Below the pieces are notes generated by a model, which did not search any database, was not told where the DNA came from, and saw nothing but the letters and a program-made list of their open reading frames with translations. The translations under genes were made by a program, and so were the position numbers. Of a DNA stretch of 64,000 nucleotides, positions 30,967 through 42,050 are shown one piece after another. Source of the stretch: Nephrocerus scutellatus (taxonomy: Eukaryota; Arthropoda; Insecta; Diptera; Pipunculidae); NCBI GenBank assembly GCA_947095585.1, contig OX352763.1, forward strand, positions 49,952,329-50,016,328. The letters run 5' to 3'. The stretch's first letter is position 1. Every line of letters begins with the position of its first letter.

Positions 30967-32915
30967 AATTACTGATAAACATTTTATTTTTTATATATAT
31001 TAATAAACAACTTATGAATACTTTATCCATCATCCTTCAAGAAGTTTTTAACGGCTAATTTGAATGCCTGCAGATAATACGATTCGGTAAACACGGGCTT
31101 TACCAATTGATTCCACATCGAAGAGACTCTCGGGAAAAAAAAAGGATTTAAAGTGTTGGGTTCTACATGAAAACAGTTTTTAGGCAAATCTATGTTGATT
31201 GGACCTTAAACGAGTGTTTACGTTACTGAGAAAAGGACGTGGAACTAGAGAACGGGTTTCTAAAGAACATTTACCGTTGTAAAATTTGTAGAAAACAGAT
31301 AAAGCTCCTACATTTCGTCTGTGCTCCAAAGTATCAAGAGACGAAGTAATGGTTACATCGTTTATCAAACGGATAACTCTATTCTGAATTCCATCAAGAT
31401 AAACCAAATACGATCTCGGAGCCCCACCCCACACATATGAATTAAATTCTAAAATTGGTCTAACCTAAGATATATGTAATCTTAATACTTTAGAGGGAGT
31501 GATGTAGAAGTTACAACGTCTTATGACTATTTTTTTTTTTTTTTAAATTTCATAAATATGTTCTTTCCAGGAAAGATCACTTGATACTTTTAAACCTAAC
31601 AACTTAAGTGAATCAGATCTCGCAATAGGGGTACCATTAATAACAGGTGGAACATAATATTGAGTTGTCTTCTGAGAAAAAAGACAAGACTGGAATTAAT
31701 TTGGGTTAAATTCTACTCTATTAGAAATTTCCCAATCAAGAATGATTTGAATATTAGAAAGAATAGTCAAATTCATTAATTCACGCGAACGATTCAAGCG
31801 AGAATTGCATTCTTTTTGACTGACAAACTCACACTATCGGCAAATGAATGGATATCACAGGTTGTACAAGACAACAGGTCGTTGATATATATCAAGAAGA
31901 GCGTGGGAGACAAGGATGATCCTTGAGGCACGCCAGCATTGATCCCATGTGAATCTGAAGATATACCATTTAATACAATTTTATTTTACGGTTCCATAAA
32001 TAATTCTCAATCCATGTAATGAGAGAGGAGTGTAAGTTCAGCGCACGAATCTTATTAATAAGACAATCATGCCATACTCTATCAAAAGCTTTAGCAATAT
32101 CTAAGGAAACAACGCTTGATTCACCTAGGTTTTCAATGCTTCGCTCCAAACAATGAGTCACGCACGTCATTAGTTCACCTTAAAAACGATTTTTACGAAA
32201 TCCATACTGCACATCGGATAAAAGAACATTCGAATCCAGATAGTTCATTAGTCTGAAATTAACGATAGATTCCATTACCTTCGATAGAACCGACAACAAA
32301 GCAATAGGACGGTAGTTCGTAGGTGCCGATTTATCACCTTTTTCGGAACGGGTTGAATATTTGCTATTTTCCAAAATGATGGAAAAACACCTGTCTTCAT
32401 TGAGAGATGAAACAATTTGCTAAGCGGTTTTGCCAAATTAAGATGACAACTTTTCAATACTAATGGCGGAATACCGTCGGGGCCAGTCGCTTTATTCGGG
32501 TCAAGTTCTTTCAGAATCTTTGAAACAACCTGTTTCCGAAAATAGATTTTAGACATACCTGGGCCTAGATTCGGGAGAATTGGGGGGCTTTGGTTAGTTA
32601 AAGGAAGAGTAGACGCACCAGCGAAATGAGAAGCTAAGAGATCAGCTTTCTCAATATCAGTTTTATAATGAATACCATTATGAAATAAAGAAGGAATAGA
32701 CGAAGTATTGCCTGCAAAGTTTCTTTTAACCAATGCAGCAAACGACCAAAAGCTTCGACTGTTTGAATCAGAATCCAAAATTTTTCGCATGCTATCTCGA
32801 ATCTTAAGGTCATATATTATTTTGGACCTTTTCAATATAGCGTTTGATCTAGCTATTCGAAACTTAACAAGATTTTCTTCAGTAGTGCAATTAACGTAGT
32901 CCAAATGGGCCGCTT
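30967..32915 (-). pseudogene. CR1-like non-LTR reverse transcriptase, minus strand
   Basis: Read from 32915 downward, the frames give an EN-RT linker (VKFRIARSNAILKRSKIIYDLK...SRSFWSFAALVKR), then RT: KILKELDPNKATGPDGIPP, FWKIANIQPVPKK, NYRPIALLSVLSKVMESIV, DVQYGFRKNR, SLDIAKAFDRVWHD, AGVPQGSSLSP and a C-terminal tail with MWGGAPRSYLVYLD, LEHRRNVGALSVFY and FPRVSSMWNQL. These are the motifs of CR1-group elements. The FADD box is degraded (FADS near 31840). The 5' part (ORF1 and endonuclease) is missing and at least three frameshifts are present. Confidence 0.82.
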
Positions 32916-33508
32916 TTTTACACGTAGGGCAGGTGCGCATGGCCCCCGTTATACCTAGACAGGCACATCTTTGTAGCTTCTGAAGTTGCCGTTGTCCCTT
33001 CCAGAAATTTCGGCCATCAAACGGTTGAGTATCCGATACATCTGCTACTGATTGCCCTTGCAATAGAGTCGTAGCCAGTGTTATCGAAAGCGCCATCAAT
33101 GCTGAGAAAGGCACACAGGGCACACAGGTAGACAGAAATCAAACACGAGTAGGGTTCTGATTGTATCCTCACGGTCTGACGTGTAGGTGCCATCGGCATT
33201 TTATAATAAACCCACACAGTTTGTCTGATCCTTAACTAATGCTTTATGGATTCGTCCAGCTACTGATATTTCGACAATGTTTGCGCAGTATTTCCGTGGC
33301 ACGTTTGGATCGTCTCAATTCAGAGTTGTACTCTGTAAGGGCAAACCTATATTCGTCACAAATCTTCGTGCGTTTAGCAGAGTTTAAGAGTTTTTTAACT
33401 TTCTCCCAAAGCTTAGCCAGCTGGCCATTCTACCAGGGAACCTTTCGTCTACACAAACTGGGTTTAGTGACACAGCTGCCATGATAGGAAGAGAGCAACA
33501 CATCATAA
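32916..33508 (-). pseudogene. LOA-like ORF2 fragments, minus strand
   Basis: From 33480 downward: PWQNGQLAKLWEKVKKLLNSAKRT and YNSELRRSKRATEILRK, the linker after the endonuclease in LOA/R1-like ORF2. Then CALCAFLSIDGAFDNTGYDSIARAI (33145-33070), the first RT catalytic block, and LQKLQRCACLGITGAMRTCPT (32985-32920), from the RT C-terminus. The central RT is therefore deleted. It is fused to the CR1-like fragment near 32916, producing a chimeric open frame (33123-32275). Confidence 0.75.
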
Positions 33509-33752
33509 TGTTTTATATGCTGCCTGTGATGTATGCAGTTGGCAACACCATACTCCTTCCACAATATGCGTTCCACAAATTGACGTTTGGAATACAGCTC
33601 TTTATTCTGAATTAATCACTTTTCACTTCTCTTCCAGCCGTCAAAAGAACACATCGCTTGTTATAAAATATTACTTCTTTATTTAATTAGTTATTACTTT
33701 AAACTTGAAATAAAATATTAAAATCAAAATTATTTTGGCAAGCGACATAACA
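33509..33752 (+). repeat. Gypsy 5' LTR (left end approximate)
   Basis: The segment ends GCGACATAACA, immediately followed by TTGGCGACGAG, the usual LTR/primer-binding-site junction of Ty3/Gypsy elements. TGTTTTATATGCTGCC at 33509 is the best TG start. No 3' LTR partner was found, so the length is an estimate. Confidence 0.5.
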
Positions 33753-33770
33753 TTGGCGACGAGTGCAGTG
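33753..33770 (+). promoter_or_regulatory. Gypsy primer-binding site
   Basis: TTGGCGACGAGTGCAGTG directly follows the LTR. TGGCGACGAG is a wording often seen after Gypsy LTRs. The priming tRNA was not identified. Confidence 0.55.
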
Positions 33771-33842
33771 ATTACGAAAATTGGTACAGATTAGAATATA
33801 ACCTACATTCCTATATTCTGTGCAACTCCTACACGTGCAAAA

Positions 33843-34949
33843 ATGCAGGCGGATCAATCCAGCTTTGCGCTGAACCAACCATCAGCTGTACTAAATATAC
33901 CAACTTTTGAATACGACGTGCAAAAAAAAAGTTATTAAAGGGCGCCTGGAGCAATATTGCTGCCAGGCCGACATCTAGGACGAAACGAAAAAACGAGCAG
34001 TGCTCATAAATTTAATGGGCGACAGAACGTACGAGGTGGTGCATGGATTATGTGCACCAAAAACGCCTGGAGAGAAGACATACGACGAACTTATTACAAT
34101 GTATAACGCGAATTTCACAATGCCAACTATACTATATTGTGAAAGACGAACTTTCTACGAGGCTGCAGCAAAAGAAAACGAAACTGCGCAAAATTATCTG
34201 ATCAGGCTGCGTAATATGGCAAAGACATGTGAATTTGGCATCAGGTTAGAAAGCATCATGTTGGATAAATTTGTCATAGGAATGTCGGGAGTCGTTTTGG
34301 ACAAATTATGCGACGATGGGAAAGTTACACTTACGAGAGCGTTGTAGACAGCAAAGAAATTCTAGAAACGACACGTCGGCGAATCAAAAGGTAACGCAAA
34401 TGTGGAAAACATCTGTGCAATTAAAACGAGAAAACGAGTCAGAAAAGACAGCAGCAACAGAACACAAGTCAACAGCAGCAGAGAACGGGACAGCAAAGAA
34501 GGCAACTACAACACAAACAGAGTTCCAGAGTAGAAACAACTATTTTTAAAGCATGCCCACATTGCGGTTTCGACAACCACAGACCTCAGCAGTGTAAGTA
34601 CAAAGATGTAACATGTTTCAACTGTGAATGAGTTGGTCACATGTCGTCTATGTGCAAATGGCCACGTAAGAGAAATACGTCAAAAAATATTTCAACTATT
34701 AAAAATAACGAAACTTTTACTGATTCCATTGACATCGAGTTAAAATTATTTGGTAAAAGGTTAATATTTCAAATGCAGCCGTTTCAGCTATGGGAAACAT
34801 ACGTTCCTTTTTTTAAGAATATTAAACTGCAAAGTAATAACACCAATATTTTTGGTTACGGTAGAAATATGTTAACAGTAAAAGGGTCGTTATTTTGTAA
34901 TATCACATACAACAATATTGTAAGATATTTAATTTTTAGTAATAGATAG
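33843..34949 (+). pseudogene. gag: Gypsy gag and start of protease
   Basis: An ATG at 33843 starts MQADQSSFALNQPSAVLNIPTF, and a frameshift follows. The 34000-34347 frame holds a Gypsy capsid: LINLMGDRTYEVV, TYDELITMYNANF, FYEAAAKENETAQNYLIRLRNMAKTCEFG, LDKFVIGM. After a Gln/Ser-rich linker in shifting frames come two zinc knuckles, CPHCGFDNHRPQQC and CFNCE.VGHMSSMC (a stop within). The protease keeps only its edges (DIELKLFGKRL and NMLTVKGSLFCNI), so the catalytic DTG is lost. Confidence 0.85.
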
Positions 34950-35085
34950 GGGTGAAAACCGGTAACCAGCCGATTCCACTAGCACAATTCCACTATACAC
35001 AATTCAACTGGACACAATTCCACTGCCACAATTCCACTGGGGAACAATTTAACTTGCACAATTCAACTTGTAAAGATACACGGAA
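34950..35085. repeat. Minisatellite of CACAATTCCACTGG-type units
   Basis: Six to seven imperfect units of 13-17 bp (CACAATTCCACTATA, CACAATTCAACTGGA, CACAATTCCACTGC, CACAATTCCACTGGGG, ACAATTTAACTTG, CACAATTCAACTTG) fill 34982-35072. It interrupts the Gypsy element between protease and RT. Confidence 0.8.
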
Positions 35086-36145
35086 CCGCAAATACAGAAA
35101 TACACACATTAATATTTTATTTGCGTTGGCATGGTTTTAATTGTACAAAATAACAATCGCGCTCGCGATTTACCACATAAATGCGTTTGATATTTTATTT
35201 GCGTAGGCGTGGTAATAAAATATTTACTTATTGTGTTATTGTTAACATTCTTTAACATTCGTATTCTTTCTTATAATAATAATAATAAATAATAAAAACT
35301 AATAATTTAAAACTAATAAATGATTGTTGAACATATTGTTGTAAAGGTATGCGATAATATATTTTAAAAAAATATTATTTGTTTCGAAACAGCGTTGCAC
35401 CAAAAGAATGTGTAGTATTTTATATAAGCATGTCTAAGGTGGCTATTTTTAGGCAATACTCAAATCATATAAATTTTTTTAAATAAAATAATTTTAAAAG
35501 TACGTTTATATTAATTCATTTATTAATTCAATATTCATTCATTCTCAAAACATCAAAAAAAAGAATTAAAAATTTAAAAATATGAAAACTGACGTGGGCC
35601 AAAGTTGATACTTTTTTTACATAGTTTCTGACAACATTCCATGTCCTGCGCTTATTTCTTTCGAGTTTATTTGAAGCGGTTTCTGTAGCTTCTGTATCAG
35701 CCTCAAGACCTAGAATTCCACTAATCATTATTCGTAGCTCACGCGGCAATTTTTCGTTATTTAATATCAATTCCGAGAGAATACGCCAATTGTTCCAAAA
35801 AACTATACCGCAAGTCACTTGTGCCCGTACTCATATCCAGTATTCTAAAAAATAGTGCCATTCAATATGGTTTCTTCGAAATTTCGGTCACCAACACTAA
35901 TTTTTGTTGGTACCCGCTTTTGTGACATTTTTATAATATATATATTCAATCTAAAAACGAAAATACAATAAATCTGATTTTTAATATTTTGTTACACTAA
36001 ATGCGTGGTGCGGTCCCTCGGACCGCGATAGTGAAATAATTTAGTAAAACCAAGGAAAATAAAAAAAATTATTACCTATGAACGTTACTCAACGAAAGTC
36101 AAGAAGGTACTAAAAATTGCAGAAAAAAAATTTAACGGTATAGCA
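35086..36145 (-). mobile_element. Decayed insert, possibly piggyBac-like
   Basis: It separates Gypsy protease from RT. On the minus strand near 35820-35580 a frame reads LPRELRIMISGILGLEAD...KLERNKRRTWNVVRNYVKK and SINFGP. The spacing resembles the C-terminal end of piggyBac transposases, where a Cys-rich domain follows a basic linker, but here the Cys positions would be Trp, Val and Gly. At 36009-36025 GCGGTCC-CTC-GGACCGC is a perfect hairpin, and ATCGCGCTCGCGAT at 35157-35170 a near palindrome, as in piggyBac-like subterminal regions. Two ~35 bp direct repeats (TATTTTATTTGCGT.GGC.TGGT) lie at 35105 and 35190. Low certainty. Confidence 0.35.
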
Positions 36146-37534
36146 AGAATTATTTTAATTGAAAATGAGAGAAAACGGAAAAATAAGACTATACAATTAC
36201 GGTTAACAAGTTTTTGAAAGACACGAATCATCCTTTACCACGAATAGCTGATATAATAACCAATATCAAAGATGGACGAGTTTTTTCCAAAGTAGACTTA
36301 GCTAATTCCTACAATCAAATAGAATTAGACGAATCGTAAAGAAGGTTGGTCACGTGGAGTACACACGTTGGTAATTTCTTGATGCATAGATTGCCTTTTG
36401 GCATAAAGCCAGCCACGGGTATCTTTCAACGAGAAATAGAAATGGTCTTACGTGGTATCGAGGGGGTAGTCAACTTTTTAGATGATATAATCATTTCGGC
36501 ACCTAATCTAAGGATACATAACGAAAGGCTTAACGCGACTTTTGAAAGATTATATAATGCGGGACTTAAACTAAATAAAGCTTAATGCGTTTTCGCAAAA
36601 GACGAAATCATGTATTTAGGTTATTTAATTTCGAGTAAATGTTTAATAAGAATAAATAGACGATTTTTTCCTTGTTTAGCAACAAAAGTCTCCTATTTAC
36701 AGCGTTTTGAAAAGCAATGCTTTTGTTTGGTCTAAGCAAGCTATGGATGCTTTCGAGAGCATGAAAGAAGAAATTATGTCAGATACGGTTTTAGTACACT
36801 ACAATCCGAAACTACCAGTAGTGCTTACGTGCGATGCATCTAACGTGGGCATAGGCGCGGTGTTAGCGCACGCTTTTCCAGACGGGTCTGAACGACCAAT
36901 CGAATTTGCCTCACGTTCCCTATCTGAATCCGAACAAAACTACGGGGTTATAGAGAAAGAAGCTCTAGCCATTGTATATGCTACACGAACATTTTATCAT
37001 TATTTAATCGGAAGGTCATTTGATTTGGTAACGAATCACAAACCTCTTGTCGCAATTTTTGGTGAAAAGAAAGGTATCCCACAAATGTCCACAAGTAGGT
37101 TGCAAGGATGGGCTTTTCATCTGTCAGCTTTCCAGTATAAAATACGATATATTAAATCAGCAGAAAATGTAGCCGACGGAATATCTTGTTTCCCTCAACG
37201 TACGAGTAACGACGACGATTTAAAAGACGACAAAAAAAACTGTAACTTATTTAAACCGAATAGAAACTAGTTCAAATATTTTAGTTGACGCAGAATTGAT
37301 ACGAAAAGAAACGTTAGGGGATGAAATCACTTATATGGTGATAGAGGCGCTAAAGACAGGAAATCATTCAAAAATGCAGGGTAAAGAAGGATTTTCTCCT
37401 TTTTTAAAACGAATGATGTGGGGCCATAGAGTGGTAATTCCACAATCCTTACGAAAATTAATTTTGAAACAATCTCATGTAACTCACATGGGAATTGTAA
37501 AAACGAAATCTTTCTTGAGGTCCTACGTGTGGTG
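36146..37534 (+). pseudogene. pol: Gypsy RT, RNase H and start of integrase
   Basis: The RT starts with DYTITVNKFLKDTNHPLPRI and FSKVDLANSYNQIELDE (first Asp). The 36346-36585 frame has FLMHRLPFGIKPATGIFQ and VVNFLDDIIISAP (FLDD active site). A deletion near 36640-36700 removes the RT thumb. RNase H (36707-37270) is open: VVLTCDASNVGIGAVLAH, IEFASRSLSESEQNYGVIEKEALAIVYA, LVTNHKPL and AENVADGIS. The integrase N-terminus follows (RVVIPQSLRKLILKQSHVTHMGIVKTKSFLRSYVW), where Copia is inserted at TGGTG. Integrase resumes at 50290. Confidence 0.9.
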
Positions 37535-37758
37535 TGTCAGAATTGTTGCTTATATGGATATCAATTGTTATTTATTACCTAAATGGCAACACTATTCAGT
37601 TTATACTTTATTCAAGTACACATGACATATAACAAATCTATCCATCTAAGCAAAGAGAGCTAATGACTTGTGTTTTTATTACTTTGTGATTAATAATAAA
37701 TAGCTTGTTAATTAAAACATCTGGATTTATTTACCCGTAATTCCACATACAAACGACA
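37535..37758 (+). repeat. Copia 5' LTR
   Basis: This 224 bp LTR starts TGTCAGAATTGTTGC and ends CATACAAACGACA. The 3' LTR is 220 bp; the two differ by several substitutions and small indels (for example an extra ATAATAAATAGC here), so the insertion is not very recent. GGTTATGGGACC directly follows. Confidence 0.9.
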
Positions 37759-37772
37759 GGTTATGGGACCAG
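37759..37772 (+). promoter_or_regulatory. Copia primer-binding site
   Basis: GGTTATGGGACCAG follows the LTR; similar GGTTATGGG wording primes many insect Copia elements with initiator tRNA-Met. The match was judged by eye. Confidence 0.6.
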
Positions 37773-38700
37773 AATCGTGTTTTGGGTAATATTTTTTAAA
37801 AAAAAAGTAATAAAAAACAACCCATAAAAATTAAAATTTTTCATCTAAATTCTCTAATCGCAGAAATTGATATGGGAGCCCCTCGATCCTGGGCCATTTT
37901 TTTTATTGTAGGAGAAAATCATCGAAACAAACATTTGACATCAGATGTTAAAATTGAAAAAGCTCAGATCATTTTATTCTGAGCACTTAGAGCACGCTCA
38001 TACTCTGAGCAAATAAGAAACACGAACATTTATCTTGAGAACTCTTTGACTGCTCTGAACTAATTTATGAAAACGCCAAATGACAGAATATTGTGAAATA
38101 TTGTTCTATCTGTAAGTTGATATCGACAACAAAAAAAACGACATCAATAAAAATACAATTCAGTAAATAAAAATGTAAGTTGAAGTAAGCATAAAACATT
38201 TATGTCTCGTTTCATTTGCTGGGTTCATTTGTGCGTGCGCTAAGATTTCTCTCTCTCTCTCCACCACCACCAAAACCATGCAGCGCAGCCGACTGCGCAG
38301 CACACACAGTCCATAAAGGGCGACGAATATCTGATGCCAGTACATATATTTAAAAAATGTATAAGGGCCTTGCGGCCGAACCCAGGACCCGATCACTACC
38401 AAATTTTCGAAAAAGTATTGTTTATTGGGTATACACATGTGTGTAAAATTGAAGAAAATCGGGTAAATTTTTTAAAATTTTTGTTTGGGAGCCCCCCGAC
38501 CCCGCAGCCCGAGGGGCCTCAAAATAGAAAGTGTTGTCTCCGGAAATACACATGTGTGCAAAATTTCAATAAAATCGGGCCATGGGAAGTGGGTTAAAAA
38601 TTGATCGCAAGAATCCACGACAGACGACCGACCGACGACCGACGACCCACGGGCAAGTGAAGTTAATATAGAGAATTTAAAAAATAAGATAAACTTTGTA
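37773..38700. other. Copia leader region with a probable unclassified DNA-element insert
   Basis: The first ~150 codons expected of Copia gag are absent. 38330-38660 contains two copies of a ~45 bp phrase (TACACATGTGTG.AAAATT..A..AAAATCGGG) and GGGAGCCCC..CGA.CC near 37877 and 38487, and ends in CGACCGACCGACGACCGACG. This style resembles non-autonomous DNA-transposon ends, but terminal inverted repeats were not established. A CTCTCTCTC run is at 38250. Confidence 0.4.
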
Positions 38701-39215
38701 AGGTTATATCCAGCCGTGTGCGAAGTGAAAATTGTAGCAAAATTTTACAGCAAAAGTGGTTTACATTGGCTAAAGATCCTTCACATGATATTGCAGCACA
38801 TATCTCAAAAATTGAAGATATATCTAATAGACTACAGGCAATGGGAGAGAAAATTGAAGATAAGGGAGTAATAACCAATATTCTCCTAACTTTGCCATCA
38901 AATTTTGATCATTTTATCAGCGCCTGGGAATCAACGGCTACCACTGATAGAACGTTAGCTAACCTAACTTCGAGATTAATAATTGAAGAGATGAGACAAA
39001 GTCAAAGAAAAGTAGAAGTTAATGCACTTGCTTTTAATGTAAGAGTAAGCAGTAAGAATCATTTTTCTAAGAATAATATTGGTAACAAAAATACTCAGTA
39101 TGTTAAGAATAAAACCGATGACCGAAAAAATACTGGAAGAAAACCGGGAAAATGTAATTTTTGTCATAAACCTGGACATTGGGCAGCAGAATGTTGGAAC
39201 AATCCAGAAGGTTAA
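38701..39215 (+). pseudogene. gag: Copia gag C-terminal half
   Basis: The frame has the UBN2-type Copia gag pattern HISKIEDISNRLQAMGEKIEDKGVITNILLTLPSNFDHFISAW, then RLIIEEMRQ, and a CCHC knuckle CNFCHKPGHWAAEC at its end. The stop at 39213-39215 comes at the gag/protease boundary. The N-terminal half is missing. Confidence 0.88.
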
Positions 39216-39800
39216 CAATATAAATTTAAAAATTCCACAGTTTCAGGAGAAGAGAGAGGTGAAGCTCTTATAAGCGAATCATTTGCCTCAGTACAAAAGA
39301 CAGCGAAAACTACAGTTGAGGCCTGGTATATGGACACTGGAGCGAGCGATCACATGACTCATAAACTAGAGTGGTTCATAAACTACACACCAATGAAAGA
39401 TGACATCAAAATAAAAAATGGAGATGGAGAAACCATTTCAGGCAAAGGTCGAGGTAGCATAAAAATTTTAGCTTTTAATGGAGAAAAATGGACAGAATGT
39501 CACCTTTCAAATGTACTGTACGTGCCTAATCTGAAATACAATCTCTTTTCTGGCGGTGTGGCCTTGGATAAAAATTTAACTCTAGAAGCTAATAAAAGAG
39601 TCTGTAAATTCATTAAAGAAGGCAAAACCATAGCTGTAGGTGAGAGACAAGACAAATTATTTGAAATGAAAATTAAGATATTGCAAATCAAAAATGGCAA
39701 AGAAAGTGCTGATGAATATCAAGATTGTATTGCTGAGAAAAGTTTCTTTCAAGATTGGCATCAAAAATTGGCTCATCAAAACTACAAATTAAAATGATTT
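39216..39800 (+). pseudogene. pol: Copia protease and pre-integrase domain
   Basis: MDTGASDHMTHKLEWF (39330) carries the catalytic D-T-G. The family motifs IKIKNGDGETISGKGRGSI and LSNVLYVPNLKYNLFS follow in order, and WHQKLAHQNYKL (near 39755) starts the GAG-pre-integrase zinc region. A stop or frameshift near 39795 separates it from the next segment. Confidence 0.9.
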
Positions 39801-40631
39801 TGAAAAATTATGACATTAATCCAAAAGGAAATGACAAAATAGTCTGTGAGCCTTGCGCATTGAGTAAAATCCATCGACTACCTTTTCTCCAGCAAAGCAG
39901 TACAAAAACCAGTCGCATTGGACAAATAATCTACGCAGATGTGTGTGGACCACTACCAGAAAGGTCATTCACAGGTGCAAAATATTTTCTTCTATTGAAG
40001 GATGATTACTCACATAACAGAACCGTATATTTCTTGGGTGCAAAATCAGACGTACTGGAGTGTCCAAAAGACTATAAAGAAAACAGAAAAACATTGCCCC
40101 AAATGAATAGAAATTTTTAGATCTGATAACGGCCTGGAATTTGTCAATCAAGAAGTCAAAAAATTGATGAAAGAATATGGAATTTCTTACCAAAATTCAG
40201 TAGTCTATTGCCCTGAGCAAAATGGCAAACTAGAACGCGAAAACAGAACTGTTGTAGAAGCTGCTCGTACAATGTTACATGCTGCAAAATTTGAACTTAA
40301 ATTCTGGGCAGAAGCAGTAAACACTGCCGTTAATATTTTGAACTGCACAGGAACCAGTAGCATTAAGAATCAATCACCATATGAAATTTGGTACAACAAA
40401 CGACCAGATATTCAGGAATTTCATATATTTGGAGAGAAAGTTTACGTGATATTGCCTGAAAATAAAATAAAGAAGCTAGACCTGAAAGGGAAAATAGGTT
40501 ACTTTGTAGGCTACGGCGATACTGTAAAAGGTAACAGAGTTTGGATTCCAAAGGAAGGTGATATTTTTGTCAGAAAACATATTATCTATACAGGAAAATT
40601 AATGGAATCTACTAAAGAAAACCAAAATTAA
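39755..40631 (+). pseudogene. pol: Copia integrase
   Basis: CEPCALSKIHRLPF completes the zinc site, and YADVCGPLPERSFTGAKYFLLLKDDYSHNRTVYF holds the first catalytic Asp. A frameshift near 40080-40130 removes part of the core. Then RSDNGLEFVNQ (second Asp) and YCPEQNGKLERENRTVVEAARTML (catalytic Glu), followed by the C-terminal FGEKVYVILPENKIKKLDLKGKIGYFVGY. Confidence 0.9.
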
Positions 40632-41817
40632 GTACTATTGTATCACCCTGAGGAAGAAAATATACAATTCAAAAATAGTCAGGCTGAAAGAAAAGATGAC
40701 GAGCAAATTGAAGAAAATTTAGAAAATCTTGAGTTACCTAACCAATTATCTGATTCAGAAGAAGAAAATGAGAAATTTTGTACTCCAGAAGCCGAAAGGA
40801 GTACAGGAATACAACTAAGAGATCGATCCAAACTAAATAAACCTAAGAAATTAGAAGGCTACGAAGTAGATTTAGATAATGTCTGTAATTATTGGATTGT
40901 AAACCCAGAAGAACCGCTGACTTTTTAACAAGCAGTATGGTACGAATGCACAAGAGTGGAAACAAGCTATGGAGGAGGAGATGAATTCCTTAAAAAATAG
41001 CAAAGTGGGGGAGCTCGTTGAAGTGTACCAAAGAACTCGACCATAGTTGAAAATAAATGGGTTTATAAATTAAAAAACTTATACGAATGGACATATACAA
41101 AAATTTAGAGCTAGATTAGTAGCCAAAGGCTTCTCTCAGCGAAAAGGAATAGACTTCAACGAAACCTTTAGCCCTGTAGTAAGGTTCGACTCCATCCGAA
41201 TATTATTAACAGTGATCGTTCAAGAAAAATTAGTACTCAAACAGTTTGACGTAAAGACTGCTTTTTAAATGGTGATATAGAGGAGGTTATATACATGAAG
41301 CAGCCAACAGGATTCAACGATGGTACAACAAGAGTATGTAAGCTACTAAAAAGTTTATATGGTTTACGTCAATCGTCTAGATGTTGAAACCAAAGAATAA
41401 AAGTTTTTCTAACAAACTATGGACTCAAACAATCAAAGGCTGATCTTTGTATATACATGTTAATCAAAAATAATCTTATAATCCTAGTGAGCATCTACAT
41501 AGATGATGGACTAGTAGCTGGAATCGGCGAAGAGACTGTGAATGATTTCTTGTGTGCACTTGAGAAAGAATTTGATATCACTTCTGGCGATGCTGATACT
41601 TACCTTTGTTTACAGATAGAAAGACAAAACGATGGTTCTATTTTATTACGTCCAAGTGCCTACACAAGAAAAATTCTAAATAAATTTAATTTAGAGCAAG
41701 CAAATGCTCTTGCAATACCAGCCGATCCACATCAACAGTTGAATGTAAATTTAAATGAAGACTGAGTTAACAACTGCCCCCTATAGAGAAGCTGTGGGCA
41801 GCTTGTTATATTTATCA
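40632..41817 (+). pseudogene. pol: Copia reverse transcriptase, N-terminal part
   Basis: After an acidic linker come EWKQAMEEEMNSLKNS, NKWVYKLK and FRARLVAKGFSQRKGIDFNETFSPVVRFDSIR, then [10 protein letters not shown] (first Asp) followed by a frameshift and several stops. The 41457-41765 frame has VSIYIDDGLVAG (the YIDD active site). It stops just before GSLLYLS, where Jockey is inserted. Confidence 0.9.
41804..41817. repeat. Left target-site duplication of Jockey-1
   Basis: TGTTATATTTATCA, repeated exactly at 49340-49353. The Copia RT phrase LLYLS spans it. Confidence 0.92.
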
Positions 41818-42050
41818 CAGTCAGCATCGAGCGCTCAACACGAGCACATCTCATAAAGATCCCGCAACAGATCGCTCATCTACCTGCTACCGGCTACGGA
41901 AAAAACCCCTCATACCAAAAAGCGAGCATTTCGCTACCTGCGTTTTTTTAAGATATTTAAATTCACTACTTTTACTTTTTTCATTTCAGACACATATTTA
42001 TAATTAATAGTTATTTAATTTCAGAAATATTTTTTTTTCAGCCCTATAAA

